Source: JBEKHT01 sp049516595 (lineage in GTDB: Bacteria; Chloroflexota; Anaerolineae; Anaerolineales; RBG-16-64-43). Taken from it: a stretch of 64,000 nucleotides of DNA. The translations under genes and the position numbers were made by a program. The notes under the pieces are model-generated. The model saw only the letters and a program-made list of their open reading frames with translations, had not been told where the DNA came from and made no database searches. Location of the stretch: NCBI GenBank assembly GCA_049516595.1, contig JBEKSY010000012.1, forward strand, positions 1 to 64,000, in the 5' to 3' direction. Shown here piece by piece: positions 42,190-51,433 of this stretch; within the stretch, counting starts at the first letter, position 1; each line of letters starts with the position of its first letter.

Positions 42190-42707
42190 CCATCGCCCTG
42201 GTGTTTTGGTTGCTGGTTTTCGTCTTCGCCCTGGTCGGCTCGCTACGAGGCTGGGCGAAGGAATTGCTTGTAAGTTTCAGCATGGTGATTGCGCTGTTCA
42301 TCAACCTGCTCCTAAATAAGTACGGCCAGGGGATCCTCTCCTCCTTGAAGGGAGATGCCCTTTTTTGGTTGAGGGCGGCACTGGTGGGGCTGATGGCTTA
42401 TTTTGGATACCTGACGCCAAAGATGCCCTGGGTTCCGGAAAACCGGTTTCTGAGGGAACACCTGCAGGATGGGCTTCTGGGCTTTGTCATCGGCGGAGTC
42501 AATGGGGCTCTGATCTTTGGGAGCATTTGGTACTTCCTGCACTTCGCGGGCTATCCGTTCCCCGGGCTGGAATTCGCCCGCCAGACCGCGCAGGACCCGC
42601 AGATCGTGACCATGATGCACTTCATGCCTCCGGTCTTGCTAGGAGAGACTTGGCTCCTGGTGGTCGTCGCGGTCATTTCTGTTTTTGTCATCGTCGTGTT
42701 TGTGTGA
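42186..42707 (+). CDS. CvpA-like integral membrane protein
   Basis: A 173-residue hydrophobic protein with about four membrane segments. The first is VFWLLVFVFALVGSLRGWAKELLVSFSMVIALFI, whose G.LRGW.KE pattern resembles CvpA (colicin V production) proteins. A LRAALVGLMAYFGYL segment and GFVIGGVNGALIFGSIWYFL follow, and a last helix sits at the very C-terminus. The role of CvpA in the envelope is poorly defined. It overlaps murG by 4 bp and precedes murC by 4 bp, so it is part of the cell-wall operon; a job in wall or membrane homeostasis is inferred from that alone. Confidence 0.65.
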   Translation: MTIALVFWLLVFVFALVGSLRGWAKELLVSFSMVIALFINLLLNKYGQGILSSLKGDALFWLRAALVGLMAYFGYLTPKMPWVPENRFLREHLQDGLLGFVIGGVNGALIFGSIWYFLHFAGYPFPGLEFARQTAQDPQIVTMMHFMPPVLLGETWLLVVVAVISVFVIVVFV

Positions 42708-42711
42708 GGCC

Positions 42712-44151
42712 ATGCATTATCACTTGGTTGGAATCGGGGGTTCAGGTCTATCTGCCATTGCCCAGGTCTTGCTAGAGCGCGGCCATCAGGTCAGCGGCTC
42801 GGATCAGGTGGAATCTGCGTCGCTCAATCGGCTCAAGGAGTTGGGGGCCGCCGTGTCTTTGGGACACTCCGCCGATCACCTGAAGGGAGCTCAAGCGGTC
42901 CTGGTTTCTTCGGCAATTCGGCCGGAGAACCCCGAGGTTGAGGCGGCCCTGCGCGCTGGTATCCCGGTCTACAAGCGATCGGAGTTCCTGGCAGATTTGA
43001 CGAGGGGCTTCCAGACCATTGCGATCTCGGGCACTCACGGCAAGACGACGACCACGGGGCTGATTGCCTATCTGCTGGCCGCGGCTGGGCTGGATCCGTC
43101 CTTTATCGTGGGAGGCGCGCTACCGGATTTCGGGGGCGCCAGCGGCCACGCCGGCCGGGGCCGTTACTTCGTCATTGAGGCCGACGAGTACGATCGCACC
43201 TTCTTGGGCTTGGATCCGGAGATTGGCGTGGTCACCAATGTGGAACACGACCATCCCGACTGCTACCCGACCTTTGCGGAGGTCTTGGCCGCCTTTCATG
43301 AGTTCTTGGCGCGCATTCCGGAAAGGGGATGGGTGGTTCCCTGTGCCGATGCGCCCGGTGCGGTGCGGGCCGCAGCCGGCGTCTCGGCTCATCTCCGCAC
43401 CTATGGGATCGACGCTTCGGGTGCGGATTGGGTAGCGCTTCGCTGGCAGCCGCAGGTTGGAGGAGGGAGCCAGTTCTTGGTGGAGCGGAAAGACGCCGGA
43501 AGCCGGACCCGGGTTCTCGGACAGGTCACCACGCGGCTTCCCGGCCTACACAACGTGCGCAATTGCCTGGCCGCCCTTTGCGTGTCGGATCTGTGCGAGA
43601 TCTCTTTTGACACAGCCTCGGACGCTGTCCGAAGGTTCCAGGGAGCGAGACGTCGTTTCGAGGTGATCGGTGAGACGCAAGGGGTGCTTGTTGTGGACGA
43701 CTACGCACACCACCCCAGTGAAATCCGCGCGACGCTGGCCGCCGCCCGTCAGCATTATCCCGGGAGGCGGATCTGGGCCGTTTGGGAGCCTCACACCTTT
43801 TCGCGTACCCGTGCACTGGAACAGGAATTCACGGGGTCCTTCGAAAACGCCGACCAGGTGGTCGTGCTGCCGATCTTTCGCTCTCGCGAACCCGAGGACC
43901 CCGGCTACTCCGCCCAGGGGATCGCCTCTCGGATTGGCGAGAGGGCGGTCTATTTGGACGGAGTCGAAAGTGCGACTGAGTGGATCATGTCCCGTGCCCG
44001 CACCGGGGACCTAGTGATCACCCTCAGCGCGGGCGAAGGAAACCAGGTCGGTACCCTTTTGATGGATCGTTTGTCGTCCGCAGGAGGAAAACCCTCCCCG
44101 GTGTCCGGGAACCCGGGAAGGCCGGCCAATCGGTGGGGGAGCGTCCCATGA
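42712..44151 (+). CDS. murC: UDP-MurNAc--L-alanine ligase
   Basis: MurC adds the first residue, L-Ala, to UDP-MurNAc. The 479-residue protein begins MHYHLVGIGGSGLSAIAQVL, then SGSDQVESASLNRL, and VSSAIRPENPEV. The P-loop is ISGTHGKTTTTGLIAYLL, and VIEADEYDRTFL and NVEHDHPDCYPTFAEV follow. VVDDYAHHPSEIRATLAAAR, with its DDYAHHP core, is typical of MurC, and WAVWEPHTFSRTRAL closes the domain. It begins 4 bp after the cvpA-like gene and overlaps murB with ATGA. The last 30 residues, Ser/Pro/Gly-rich, extend past the usual end. Confidence 0.96.
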   Translation: MHYHLVGIGGSGLSAIAQVLLERGHQVSGSDQVESASLNRLKELGAAVSLGHSADHLKGAQAVLVSSAIRPENPEVEAALRAGIPVYKRSEFLADLTRGFQTIAISGTHGKTTTTGLIAYLLAAAGLDPSFIVGGALPDFGGASGHAGRGRYFVIEADEYDRTFLGLDPEIGVVTNVEHDHPDCYPTFAEVLAAFHEFLARIPERGWVVPCADAPGAVRAAAGVSAHLRTYGIDASGADWVALRWQPQVGGGSQFLVERKDAGSRTRVLGQVTTRLPGLHNVRNCLAALCVSDLCEISFDTASDAVRRFQGARRRFEVIGETQGVLVVDDYAHHPSEIRATLAAARQHYPGRRIWAVWEPHTFSRTRALEQEFTGSFENADQVVVLPIFRSREPEDPGYSAQGIASRIGERAVYLDGVESATEWIMSRARTGDLVITLSAGEGNQVGTLLMDRLSSAGGKPSPVSGNPGRPANRWGSVP

Positions 44152-45140
44152 CGGTTGCCTCTGCTCCCGAACTGCGGGAGGCCTTCGGTCCGCGGCTGCG
44201 CCTGGATGTGCCCCTGGCAAGATACACCTCCTCCCGCATCGGAGGAAACGCGGATGGTCTCATCGAGGTGAGATCCTCCCTGGAGCTTGCCGACGCCGTT
44301 CGCAAGCTCTGGGCCCTGGAGAAGCCTTACCTTATTCTGGGGGCAGGATCGAATGTTCTGGTCTCCGACCGAGGGTGTCGGGCGGTCGTTCTGATTAACC
44401 GCGCCAAGAAGGTCGAGTTCGGGGCGGCCGGTGCCGTTCCCTCGTTGGTGCGGTCCGAGTCGGGGGCGGCCATCGGGCTCGTAGCTCGCCAGTGTGTCCA
44501 GCGGGGATGGTCGGGTTTGGAGTGGGCGGTGGCTGTGCCCGGGACGGTGGGTGGGGCAATTGTCGGAAATGCCGGGGCATCGGGGGGTGACATCGCGAGA
44601 TCCTTGCATTTGGCCGAAATCTTGCAACATCCGGGCTGGGGAAAAGTGAGCGAAGGAGATGGTGGGCCCCCGGACTCCTCCATCGCCCGCTTTTCCCCGG
44701 TCGAGCTTGGATTTACATACCGCTCGAGCCGGCTGAAGCGGGAACGTGGGTGGGGTGTCGTGCTCTGGGCTGAGTTTCGGATGCAGCCAGGAGGGCGCGC
44801 AGAGATCCGTCGACGGGCTGAGGATTCCGTGGCGCAGCGGAAAAGAACGCAGCCGCCCGGGGCTAGCCTGGGATCGATGTTCAAGAACCCCACCGGAGAT
44901 TTTGCCGGAAGGCTGATCGAAGAGGCCGGGCTAAAGGGGAAGCGGCTGGGAGGCGTTGAGATCTCCCGGGTCCATGCGAATTTCTTTGTGAACCTGGGAG
45001 GGGCGAAGGCAGAAGATGTCCTCCGGCTGATGGAGGAAACCCAGGCCGAGGTCCAGAGAAGGTCCGGAATCGAATTGGAGCCTGAGATCGAGTTTGTCGG
45101 CGCTTGGGAATCCATTCCTTTCGGGGGCCCGGGTGGCTAA
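44148..45140 (+). CDS. murB: UDP-N-acetylenolpyruvoylglucosamine reductase
   Basis: MurB reduces the enolpyruvyl group with NADPH and FAD, giving UDP-MurNAc. The 330-residue protein shows YTSSRIGGNADGLIEV near the start and LGAGSNVLVSDRG for FAD binding. GLEWAVAVPGTVGGAIVGNAGASGGDI follows, and the catalytic Ser sits in PPGASLGSMFKNPTGDFAGRLIEEAGLKG. VHANFFVNLGGAKAEDVLRLM comes near the end. The AGxxG..I-type insert pattern suggests type II MurB. The stop overlaps the ddl GTG start by 8 bp. MurA, the preceding enzyme, is not in the window. Confidence 0.95.
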   Translation: MTVASAPELREAFGPRLRLDVPLARYTSSRIGGNADGLIEVRSSLELADAVRKLWALEKPYLILGAGSNVLVSDRGCRAVVLINRAKKVEFGAAGAVPSLVRSESGAAIGLVARQCVQRGWSGLEWAVAVPGTVGGAIVGNAGASGGDIARSLHLAEILQHPGWGKVSEGDGGPPDSSIARFSPVELGFTYRSSRLKRERGWGVVLWAEFRMQPGGRAEIRRRAEDSVAQRKRTQPPGASLGSMFKNPTGDFAGRLIEEAGLKGKRLGGVEISRVHANFFVNLGGAKAEDVLRLMEETQAEVQRRSGIELEPEIEFVGAWESIPFGGPGG

Positions 45141-46251
45141 GCTGCGAGTCGCGGTGATCTGCGGCGGGAGATCCGGGGAACATGAAGTCTCGCTGATGTC
45201 GGCCCGGTCGATCCTTTCCCAGCTGGACCGAACCAAGTATGAAGTGGTCGAAGTCGGTATCACCCAGGAAGGGCAATGGATCGCCGGGTCAGGAATTGTG
45301 GGACTCCTCGAAAAGAAAACAAAGGCCAGACGCGCGGCGCTCCTGGCGGAGCCGGGCCCCGCTCGGATCTGGGCCTTCGACGAAACCCCGGAGGCTGGGA
45401 CCCTGCGACTCGAGCTGTGGCAGCAAGTCGACGTGGTCTTTCCGGTGTTGCACGGGACGTTCGGTGAGGATGGGACATTGCAGGGGCTCTTGGAGATGGC
45501 AGAGGTCCCGTATGTGGGGGCGGGGGTTTTGGCCTCTTCCGTCGCGATGGACAAAGGGCTCTTCAAGGACTTAATGCGTGCCCACGCTATCCCTCAGGCC
45601 GAATATGCCGTCTGCCTGCGAAGCGAAGTCGAGGCGAACATTAGCGAAGTGATTCGGCGCGCGGAGGGGCTGGCTTCCTATCCACTCTTCACCAAGCCGG
45701 CCAATCTGGGCTCTTCCGTGGGAATCACGAAGTGCTCGAGCCGTTCGGATCTGGTGGAAGGCCTGCGGGAGGCGGCCCGCTATGATCGGCGGATCGTGAT
45801 TGAGCGGGGGGTGGACGCGAGGGAAATCGAGGCTAGCGTGCTCGGAAACGATGAACTGAGATCCTCCTTGCCTGGGGAGGTCATCCCCAGCCGGGAGTTT
45901 TACTCCTACGAGGCCAAATATGTGGATGGGACTTCTCGGCTCCTCATTCCCGCTTCACTCTCCGAGGACAAAATTCGAGAGATTCAGGGCCTGGCCGTCC
46001 AGGCCTGCAAGGCGATTGACTGTGCCGGCATGGCGCGAGTCGACTTCCTTCTGGAGCGGAAGGGTGAACGTGTCCTGGTAAACGAGGTCAACACCATTCC
46101 GGGGTTCACAAAGATCAGCATGTACCCGAAGCTGTGGGAGGCTAGCGGCATCCCCTATCCAAAGCTCCTGGACAAGTTGATCGAGCTGGCCCTGCAGAGA
46201 CAGATCGACAAATCCAAGAATGAGCGCTCCTACGAGGCGCCGAGGGGATAG
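45133..46251 (+). CDS. ddl: D-alanine--D-alanine ligase
   Basis: Ddl joins two D-Ala molecules for addition by MurF. The 372-residue ATP-grasp enzyme starts LRVAVICGGRSGEHEVSLMSARSIL, with VFPVLHGTFGEDGTLQGLLEMAEVPYVGAGVLASSVAMDK around residue 105. FTKPANLGSSVGITKCSS and the metal-binding VLVNEVNTIPGFTKISMYPKLWEASG follow. Tyr in the MYPKLWE loop indicates D-Ala rather than D-lactate specificity by family rule, though this residue alone is not proof. The start is GTG at 45133 inside the end of murB. ftsQ follows after 21 bp. Confidence 0.95.
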   Translation: MAKLRVAVICGGRSGEHEVSLMSARSILSQLDRTKYEVVEVGITQEGQWIAGSGIVGLLEKKTKARRAALLAEPGPARIWAFDETPEAGTLRLELWQQVDVVFPVLHGTFGEDGTLQGLLEMAEVPYVGAGVLASSVAMDKGLFKDLMRAHAIPQAEYAVCLRSEVEANISEVIRRAEGLASYPLFTKPANLGSSVGITKCSSRSDLVEGLREAARYDRRIVIERGVDAREIEASVLGNDELRSSLPGEVIPSREFYSYEAKYVDGTSRLLIPASLSEDKIREIQGLAVQACKAIDCAGMARVDFLLERKGERVLVNEVNTIPGFTKISMYPKLWEASGIPYPKLLDKLIELALQRQIDKSKNERSYEAPRG

Positions 46252-46272
46252 GGGGCGGAGCAAGGGAAGGAC

Positions 46273-47187
46273 ATGGGCTTACCCGGATCCAGGCATTTGA
46301 ATCTGAGCCGCGCGGACCAGATCCGACGGCATAGGGCTGCCAAGGCGAGAACGCTTGCCTTGCCCAGCTCAGCTCCCCTGCCGCGCCGGGTGTGGGAACC
46401 CAAACGCCGCAAAGCGGCGCCGCGCGCCAGGCGACGCTATGACATCACCGTCGGACAACCCAACATCCAGGTCCTGATTCCCTCGATCCCGATCAGTTTC
46501 AGCGCGCGCTCGCTGGCCGTGATTCTCGCGATGGGATTGGGGGGGTTGTTGCTCTTCTTATTGACGGCTTCCTCCTTCGGGGCGGGGATCCCAGAGGTTC
46601 GCGGCAATACCTTCGTGCCGTCGGAAGTGATCGCCTCCGCCTCGATGCTGCAGGGGCAGAACGTGTTCTTGCTTTCACCTTCGAAGGTGTCGGCTCAACT
46701 GGTGCTCAGTCAACCCGGGGTGAAGAAAGCGGCGGTTTGGGTGCTTTGGCCGAACCGAGTTCAGGTGGCGGTTCAGGAACGAGCCCCGATCCTCGACTGG
46801 ATGCAAGGCGGGCAGGAGTACTGGGTGGACGCGGACGGCGTTTTCTTCCCAGTGGCCAAGCCTCTGGACGGTCTGGTTCGGGTTGAGGTGCCGGAGAACG
46901 GTCCCAAGATTCCGATGGGCGCGAAACCTGTCGTCTCCCCTGAGGTGGTTCAGGGTGCACTTCAATTGATGGTTGCCCTGCCGCAGGCAGGCCATGTCGT
47001 CTACGATCAGCAGAGAGGCCTCGGCATCACCGATCCCCGCGGTTGGCCGGTGTATTTCGGCGACGCAACCGATCTGGCGGCCAAGGCCGACCTGTATCAG
47101 CGGGTGGTGAGCGACCTCCTTTCCAAGGGAATTCGGCCCAAGCTGGTGAGCGTGGAGAATCCCGGGCAGCCTTACTACCAGCCCTAG
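46273..47187 (+). CDS. ftsQ: Cell division protein FtsQ (DivIB-like)
   Basis: A 304-residue bitopic protein that scaffolds the FtsQLB complex. It has a long basic cytoplasmic N-terminus (about 75 residues, many Arg and Lys), one membrane segment (LAVILAMGLGGLLLFLLTASSF), and a POTRA domain. The POTRA begins IPEVRGNTFVPSEVIASASMLQGQNVFLL and contains VKKAAVWVLWPNRVQVAVQERAPILDW. A FtsQ beta domain (YWVDADGVFFP) follows, ending near residue 300. GGAAGGAC precedes the ATG. The position between ddl and ftsA is the classic ftsQ slot. Confidence 0.9.
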   Translation: MGLPGSRHLNLSRADQIRRHRAAKARTLALPSSAPLPRRVWEPKRRKAAPRARRRYDITVGQPNIQVLIPSIPISFSARSLAVILAMGLGGLLLFLLTASSFGAGIPEVRGNTFVPSEVIASASMLQGQNVFLLSPSKVSAQLVLSQPGVKKAAVWVLWPNRVQVAVQERAPILDWMQGGQEYWVDADGVFFPVAKPLDGLVRVEVPENGPKIPMGAKPVVSPEVVQGALQLMVALPQAGHVVYDQQRGLGITDPRGWPVYFGDATDLAAKADLYQRVVSDLLSKGIRPKLVSVENPGQPYYQP

Positions 47188-47213
47188 GGTCGAGGGTGGG
47201 CACAGGGTTAAGC

Positions 47214-48458
47214 ATGACAGCAAACCTCTACACAGGCATCGATGTCGGCACCACGAAGATCTGCACCCTGATTGCCCAAGAAGTCGGGGAGGGCATTCCG
47301 CAAATCATCGGGGTCGGGATCGAGCCGTCCCGTGGCCTTCGCAAGGGAGTGGTGGTCAATGTGGAGGAAGCCGCCCGGGCCATCGCCGCCTCGGTGGAAA
47401 AGGCCCAGCGCACGGCGGGATACGAAATCGCCTCCGCCGTCGTCAGCCTAGCCGGAGCGCAAGTTTCCTCAATTAATAGTCGCGGGGTCGTGGGGGTGGC
47501 GGGAGACGTGATCACAAGCGAAGACGTGGAAAGAGCCAACGAAGCCGCGCGGGCCATCGCCGTGCCTTACGACCGCCAGGTCGTCCATGTTCTTCCGCGG
47601 GGCTATGTGGTAGATGGGCAGGAGGGGATCCGCAGCCCGGTGGGCATGCACGGCTTCCGTCTCGAGGTGGAGACTCACATCATCACGGCGGCCACGACGG
47701 CACTGCAGAACCTGGCGCAGTGTGTGCAGGCCTGCGGCGTCGAAGTGGAGGGATTTGTTCTAAACCCTCTCGCTTCGGCCGAGGCCGTCCTGCGCAACAC
47801 GGAGCGGGATATGGGCGTGGGGGTCTGCGACATCGGCGGCGGGACTACCGACCTGGCCCTGTTCCACGAGGGCACGGTCAGCCATACCGCCGTATTGCCG
47901 GTCGGTGGGAACCACGTGACCGCGGACATCGCGCACGGGCTGCGCATGCCCAACGAAGTCGCCGAAACCATCAAGCTGACCCATGGGCACAGTGTTCCGG
48001 GCGAGATCCAGGCTGGCGAGAGTTTCCTCGTCCGGCCGTTCGGAGAAGAGGCACCGATTGAGGTCCAGCGTGCGGATTTGGTGGCAATCATCCAGGCTCG
48101 CATGGAAGAGATCTTTTCGCTGGTGCTCCAAGAAATCGAGAGAGTAGGAGCGCTGAACTTCTTGCCCGCCGGAATTGTCCTTACCGGGGGAGGCAGTCTC
48201 CTTCCGGGCGTCCGGCGATTGGCCAGCGAAGTTCTCAGCCTCCCTGTGCGGGTGGCTGGGCCCTCTGAGCTTCGCGGCTTGGTGGACCAGCTTAATAGCC
48301 CGGCCTTCTCCACCAGTGTTGGGCTTCTACTTTGGCTGCAAAACGAGACCCGCACCGAGCTCAGCCCCCAGCCGCAGGCCAGGCGTCGGTCGCATCGCGC
48401 GGGACCCTCGCTCGACTGGGGCAAAGTGCGCGAGTTCCTGAGGCGTCTTGCGCCCTGA
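47214..48458 (+). CDS. ftsA: Cell division protein FtsA
   Basis: FtsA is an actin-fold ATPase that tethers FtsZ to the membrane. The 414-residue protein has the phosphate-1 loop YTGIDVGTTKICTLIAQ and the 1C domain with GVVVNVEEAARAIAASVEKAQR. LNPLASAEAVL and the phosphate-2 loop GVCDIGGGTTDLALF follow, and the adenosine motif is GIVLTGGGSLLPGVRRLA. The C-terminus GKVREFLRRLAP is a basic amphipathic helix, the expected membrane-targeting sequence. It lies 26 bp after ftsQ and about 85 bp before ftsZ. Confidence 0.95.
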   Translation: MTANLYTGIDVGTTKICTLIAQEVGEGIPQIIGVGIEPSRGLRKGVVVNVEEAARAIAASVEKAQRTAGYEIASAVVSLAGAQVSSINSRGVVGVAGDVITSEDVERANEAARAIAVPYDRQVVHVLPRGYVVDGQEGIRSPVGMHGFRLEVETHIITAATTALQNLAQCVQACGVEVEGFVLNPLASAEAVLRNTERDMGVGVCDIGGGTTDLALFHEGTVSHTAVLPVGGNHVTADIAHGLRMPNEVAETIKLTHGHSVPGEIQAGESFLVRPFGEEAPIEVQRADLVAIIQARMEEIFSLVLQEIERVGALNFLPAGIVLTGGGSLLPGVRRLASEVLSLPVRVAGPSELRGLVDQLNSPAFSTSVGLLLWLQNETRTELSPQPQARRRSHRAGPSLDWGKVREFLRRLAP

Positions 48459-48542
48459 GCCAGGACAAACGACCGGAGAGGATGGTCACCGATGGATCAC
48501 CAGCGTCGTCCTACTTATCCAAAACCGACAAGAGGAGGAGCC

Positions 48543-49685
48543 ATGAATTCTGTTCAGCAGGTCGAAACCTTCGCACGAATCAAAGTGCTGGGCGTGGGGG
48601 GCGGCGGACAGAACGCCGTCAATCGGATGCTGGCCGAAGGTCTGTCGGGGATCGAGTTCATCTCCATCAACACGGATGCCCAGGCCCTTCTGCTCGCCAA
48701 CGCCCCCACCCGGGTGAGGATCGGTGAAAAGAGCACGCGCGGTCTGGGCGCGGGTGGTAATCCCGAGGTGGGCCGCAAAGCGGCCGAGGAGTCCGCGGAA
48801 GAACTGTACGAGGTGATCAAGGGAGCGGACATGGTGTTCATCACCGGAGGCATGGGAGGCGGCACCGGGACGGGCGCTGCTCCCATCGTGGCTCAGATCG
48901 CCAAAGAGATTGGGGCCCTCACCATCGGCGTGGTCACCCGCCCGTTCACCTTTGAAGGAAACCGACGAGCCCAGACAGCGGAAAGCGGGATTGGCAAACT
49001 CAAGGAACATGTCGACACCTTGATTGTGATCCCCAATGACCGCCTGCTCCAGCTCGTGGAGAAGAAGGCCAGTTTGCAAGACTCCTTCCGCTTGGCCGAT
49101 GATGTGCTCCGCCAGGGGATCCAGGGGATTTCCGAGCTGATCACCGTCCCGGGCCTCATTAACCTCGATTTCGCCGATGTCCGAGCCATCATGTCGGAGG
49201 GCGGAGCTGCCCTCATGGCGGTGGGCCGTGCCTCGGGCGACGATCGGGCGCGCAAGGCGGCCGAGCAAGCCATCTCCAGCCAACTGCTTGATATCACCAT
49301 CGATGGCGCGCGGGGAATTCTCTTCAATGTCACCGGAGGATCGGATCTGAGCCTGTTCGAGGTGAATGAGGCAGCCGCGATCATTAAGGAAACGGCCCAT
49401 CCGGACGTCAACTTGATCTTCGGGGCCGTGATCGACCCGGACCTGACAGACGAGGTGCGGATCACGGTGATTGCCACTGGCTTTGAGCGAAGCGCGATGC
49501 CGCGCCGTCTGGAGCGGGCAGCGCCGCGCTCGGCGGTCGCCCGAGTGGGACAAGCCACCAACCTGGCCAGGATTGAGGGAAAAGAGGTGCGGATGGCCCA
49601 CGTTCCCGAGCCGGCCCTGCGGCCTCAGGCGGTTCCGGTTGAGGACTTGGACGTCCCGGCCTTCCTGCGACGGGGCAGGTCCTAG
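48543..49685 (+). CDS. ftsZ: Cell division GTPase FtsZ
   Basis: FtsZ is the tubulin-like GTPase that forms the division ring. The 380-residue protein has IKVLGVGGGGQNAVNRM, the signature ITGGMGGGTGTGAAPIVAQIAKE, NDRLLQL and the T7 loop LINLDFADVRAIM with the catalytic Asp. The C-terminal conserved peptide DLDVPAFLRRGRS binds FtsA, and the linker before it is short (about 40 residues). GAGGAGG lies 5 nt before the ATG at 48543, a strong ribosome site suited to a highly expressed last gene. A long stem-loop about 190 bp downstream probably ends the operon. Confidence 0.97.
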   Translation: MNSVQQVETFARIKVLGVGGGGQNAVNRMLAEGLSGIEFISINTDAQALLLANAPTRVRIGEKSTRGLGAGGNPEVGRKAAEESAEELYEVIKGADMVFITGGMGGGTGTGAAPIVAQIAKEIGALTIGVVTRPFTFEGNRRAQTAESGIGKLKEHVDTLIVIPNDRLLQLVEKKASLQDSFRLADDVLRQGIQGISELITVPGLINLDFADVRAIMSEGGAALMAVGRASGDDRARKAAEQAISSQLLDITIDGARGILFNVTGGSDLSLFEVNEAAAIIKETAHPDVNLIFGAVIDPDLTDEVRITVIATGFERSAMPRRLERAAPRSAVARVGQATNLARIEGKEVRMAHVPEPALRPQAVPVEDLDVPAFLRRGRS

Positions 49686-50035
49686 ACGGGGAGAAATCCA
49701 AATCCTTTCCAGGGAATTGGTGGCCAAGCGAATGGGTCCTCCGCTAGATGATGCGGTTAGAAGGGTGAAGGAAGAGCATCGGCTCAGGCTGACCTCTCCT
49801 CCTCTGGGCCCTGAGTCCCTGCCCTCCATTCACAGACGACTCTGAGCCTCCTCTCGCTCAGGGGTGTCGCGGCAGTCCTCTCCAGCACGCACGGATTTGT
49901 GCTGGAGAGGACTGCTTTAAGGGAGGAAGCGGAAGCCGCCAGGCGGCTCGGGCCAGGAACCCTTGCCCCTTCCCGGAGGCGAGGAGCAGGGGGAGGCGGC
50001 AGGGAACCGGTTACAATGAGCCGGGAGAATCTCAG
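49686..50035. other. Intergenic region after ftsZ
   Basis: It contains a 37-codon frame from the ATG at 49731 (MGPPLDDAVRRVKEEHRLRL, then a Pro/Ser-rich tail) that may be the relic of a small gene. It also contains the 17-bp stem-loop listed separately, and a 7-bp palindrome AGCCGCC/GGCGGCT near 49934-49948. A TACAAT hexamer at 50012-50017 with a poor -35 could start the two-component operon. Confidence 0.4.
49872..49915 (+). terminator. Long stem-loop, probable dcw operon terminator
   Basis: GCAGTCCTCTCCAGCAC (49872-49888) pairs perfectly over 17 bp with GTGCTGGAGAGGACTGC (49899-49915) around a 10-nt loop, followed by TTTAA. The T-run is short but the stem is very stable. Confidence 0.65.
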
Positions 50036-51433
50036 TTGATTGAGCAACTTCGGCAGTGGATCACGGCCAACCAAGCTCTGATCTACTTTGTCTATGGCCA
50101 AGTCTTTTTTGTCCTGGGCCTGGGAATCGCTTTGCAGTCGCGCAGGTACTCGCGCTTGCAACTTGCCAAGTCCCTGCCCTGGCTCGCGACCTTTGGCATC
50201 AGCCATGGAATGAATGAGTGGGGTACCTTATTCATCCCGATCCAGAGCCGTTTTCTTCCGCCGGTCGCGGTGGTGGGGTTGCAGGCGTTCCAGCTTGCGC
50301 TGATCGTGGTCTCCTTCTTCGCCCTATTCCAATTTGGGATTGACTTGCTGCGTCCCTTTCCGGAGGGGCGAGGCTGGCTTGCGGGGGTCCCCCTAGGTTT
50401 TCTCATCCTGTGGGCGGCTCTGTCCTATGGGCTCGGGTTCCGCTTTGCACAAGACGCCAGCGGCTGGCATGCCGTGGGGGAGGCTCTCTCGCGGTACTTG
50501 CTTGGGTTTCCGGGGGCGATGTTGGCCGCGTTCAGCCTGCGGCGTCAGGCGAACCTGCGGATTCAACCCCTGCAATTGCCTCGTATCTATCGCACCTTGC
50601 GGATCGCGGGCTGGGCGCTGGTTGCCTACGGATTTTTTGGGGGCTTGGTCGCCTCCCCCGCTCCGTTCTTCCCTGCCAGTGTATTGAACTCGACGCTTTT
50701 CTCTCAGGTGCTGGTTGCTCCGCCCCCCGTGTTCCGCTCTTTGGCTGGCCTGATCCTGACCGTGGCGATGATCCGGGCCCTCGAGGTTTTCCAATTGGAA
50801 ACCGATCGCCTGATCGAACGCATGGAACAGGGAGAGGTTGCAGCGGTCGAGCGGGAGAGGATCGGTCGCGACCTTCACGATGGTGCCCTTCAGCGTGTGT
50901 ATGCCGCCGGGCTCCTGGCTCAATCCCTGCGGCGGAAGGCACAAGGTGAGCTTGCGACGGGGATCGACGACCTGGTTTCCACGCTCAGCCAAACCATCGC
51001 GGAATTGAGGGGGTTTCTGGGCGGAGTCCGCCCGGCCGGGCGGACGGGGGATTTGGTCAGTTCACTGGAAGTGATCATCGACGAGGCCCGCCGTGCCTCC
51101 GGTGCCGAGGTGCGCTGGAGGTATCAGGGCAAGCCACGGCTCACTCCAGACCGGATTGCCCACTTGATTGCATTTGGGAGGGAAGCTCTCTCCAACGCGG
51201 CGCGACACGCGCATGCCAACTTGATCGAAGTGGATCTGGAGGTGAATCAGGACGAGCTTCGTTTCAGCGTTCGGGATGATGGGGGTGGGTTGCCGGATAC
51301 CTTGAGCGAGGGCTTTGGGCTTCGGAACATGCGGGACCGGGCTCGGCTCTTGGGAGGGGACTTGGCGATCCGGCCCCGCCAAACCAAGGGAACGGTGGTG
51401 ACGCTCCAGATCCCTCTGGAGCCAAAGACGTGA
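50036..51433 (+). CDS. NarL-type membrane sensor histidine kinase
   Basis: A 465-residue kinase. The N-terminal ~235 residues form about seven or eight membrane segments with no obvious periplasmic sensor domain, beginning LIYFVYGQVFFVLGLGIAL and including FGISHGMNEWGTLF. A HisKA_3 dimerisation domain has the phospho-acceptor His281 in ERIGRDLHDGALQRV. The HATPase domain shows the N box REALSNAARHAHANLIEV, the G1 box VRDDGGGLP and GFGLRNMRDRARLLGG. It starts with TTG at 50036 (GGGAG 8 nt upstream). It overlaps the response regulator gene by 4 bp, a cognate pair. The signal is unknown. Confidence 0.85.
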   Translation: MIEQLRQWITANQALIYFVYGQVFFVLGLGIALQSRRYSRLQLAKSLPWLATFGISHGMNEWGTLFIPIQSRFLPPVAVVGLQAFQLALIVVSFFALFQFGIDLLRPFPEGRGWLAGVPLGFLILWAALSYGLGFRFAQDASGWHAVGEALSRYLLGFPGAMLAAFSLRRQANLRIQPLQLPRIYRTLRIAGWALVAYGFFGGLVASPAPFFPASVLNSTLFSQVLVAPPPVFRSLAGLILTVAMIRALEVFQLETDRLIERMEQGEVAAVERERIGRDLHDGALQRVYAAGLLAQSLRRKAQGELATGIDDLVSTLSQTIAELRGFLGGVRPAGRTGDLVSSLEVIIDEARRASGAEVRWRYQGKPRLTPDRIAHLIAFGREALSNAARHAHANLIEVDLEVNQDELRFSVRDDGGGLPDTLSEGFGLRNMRDRARLLGGDLAIRPRQTKGTVVTLQIPLEPKT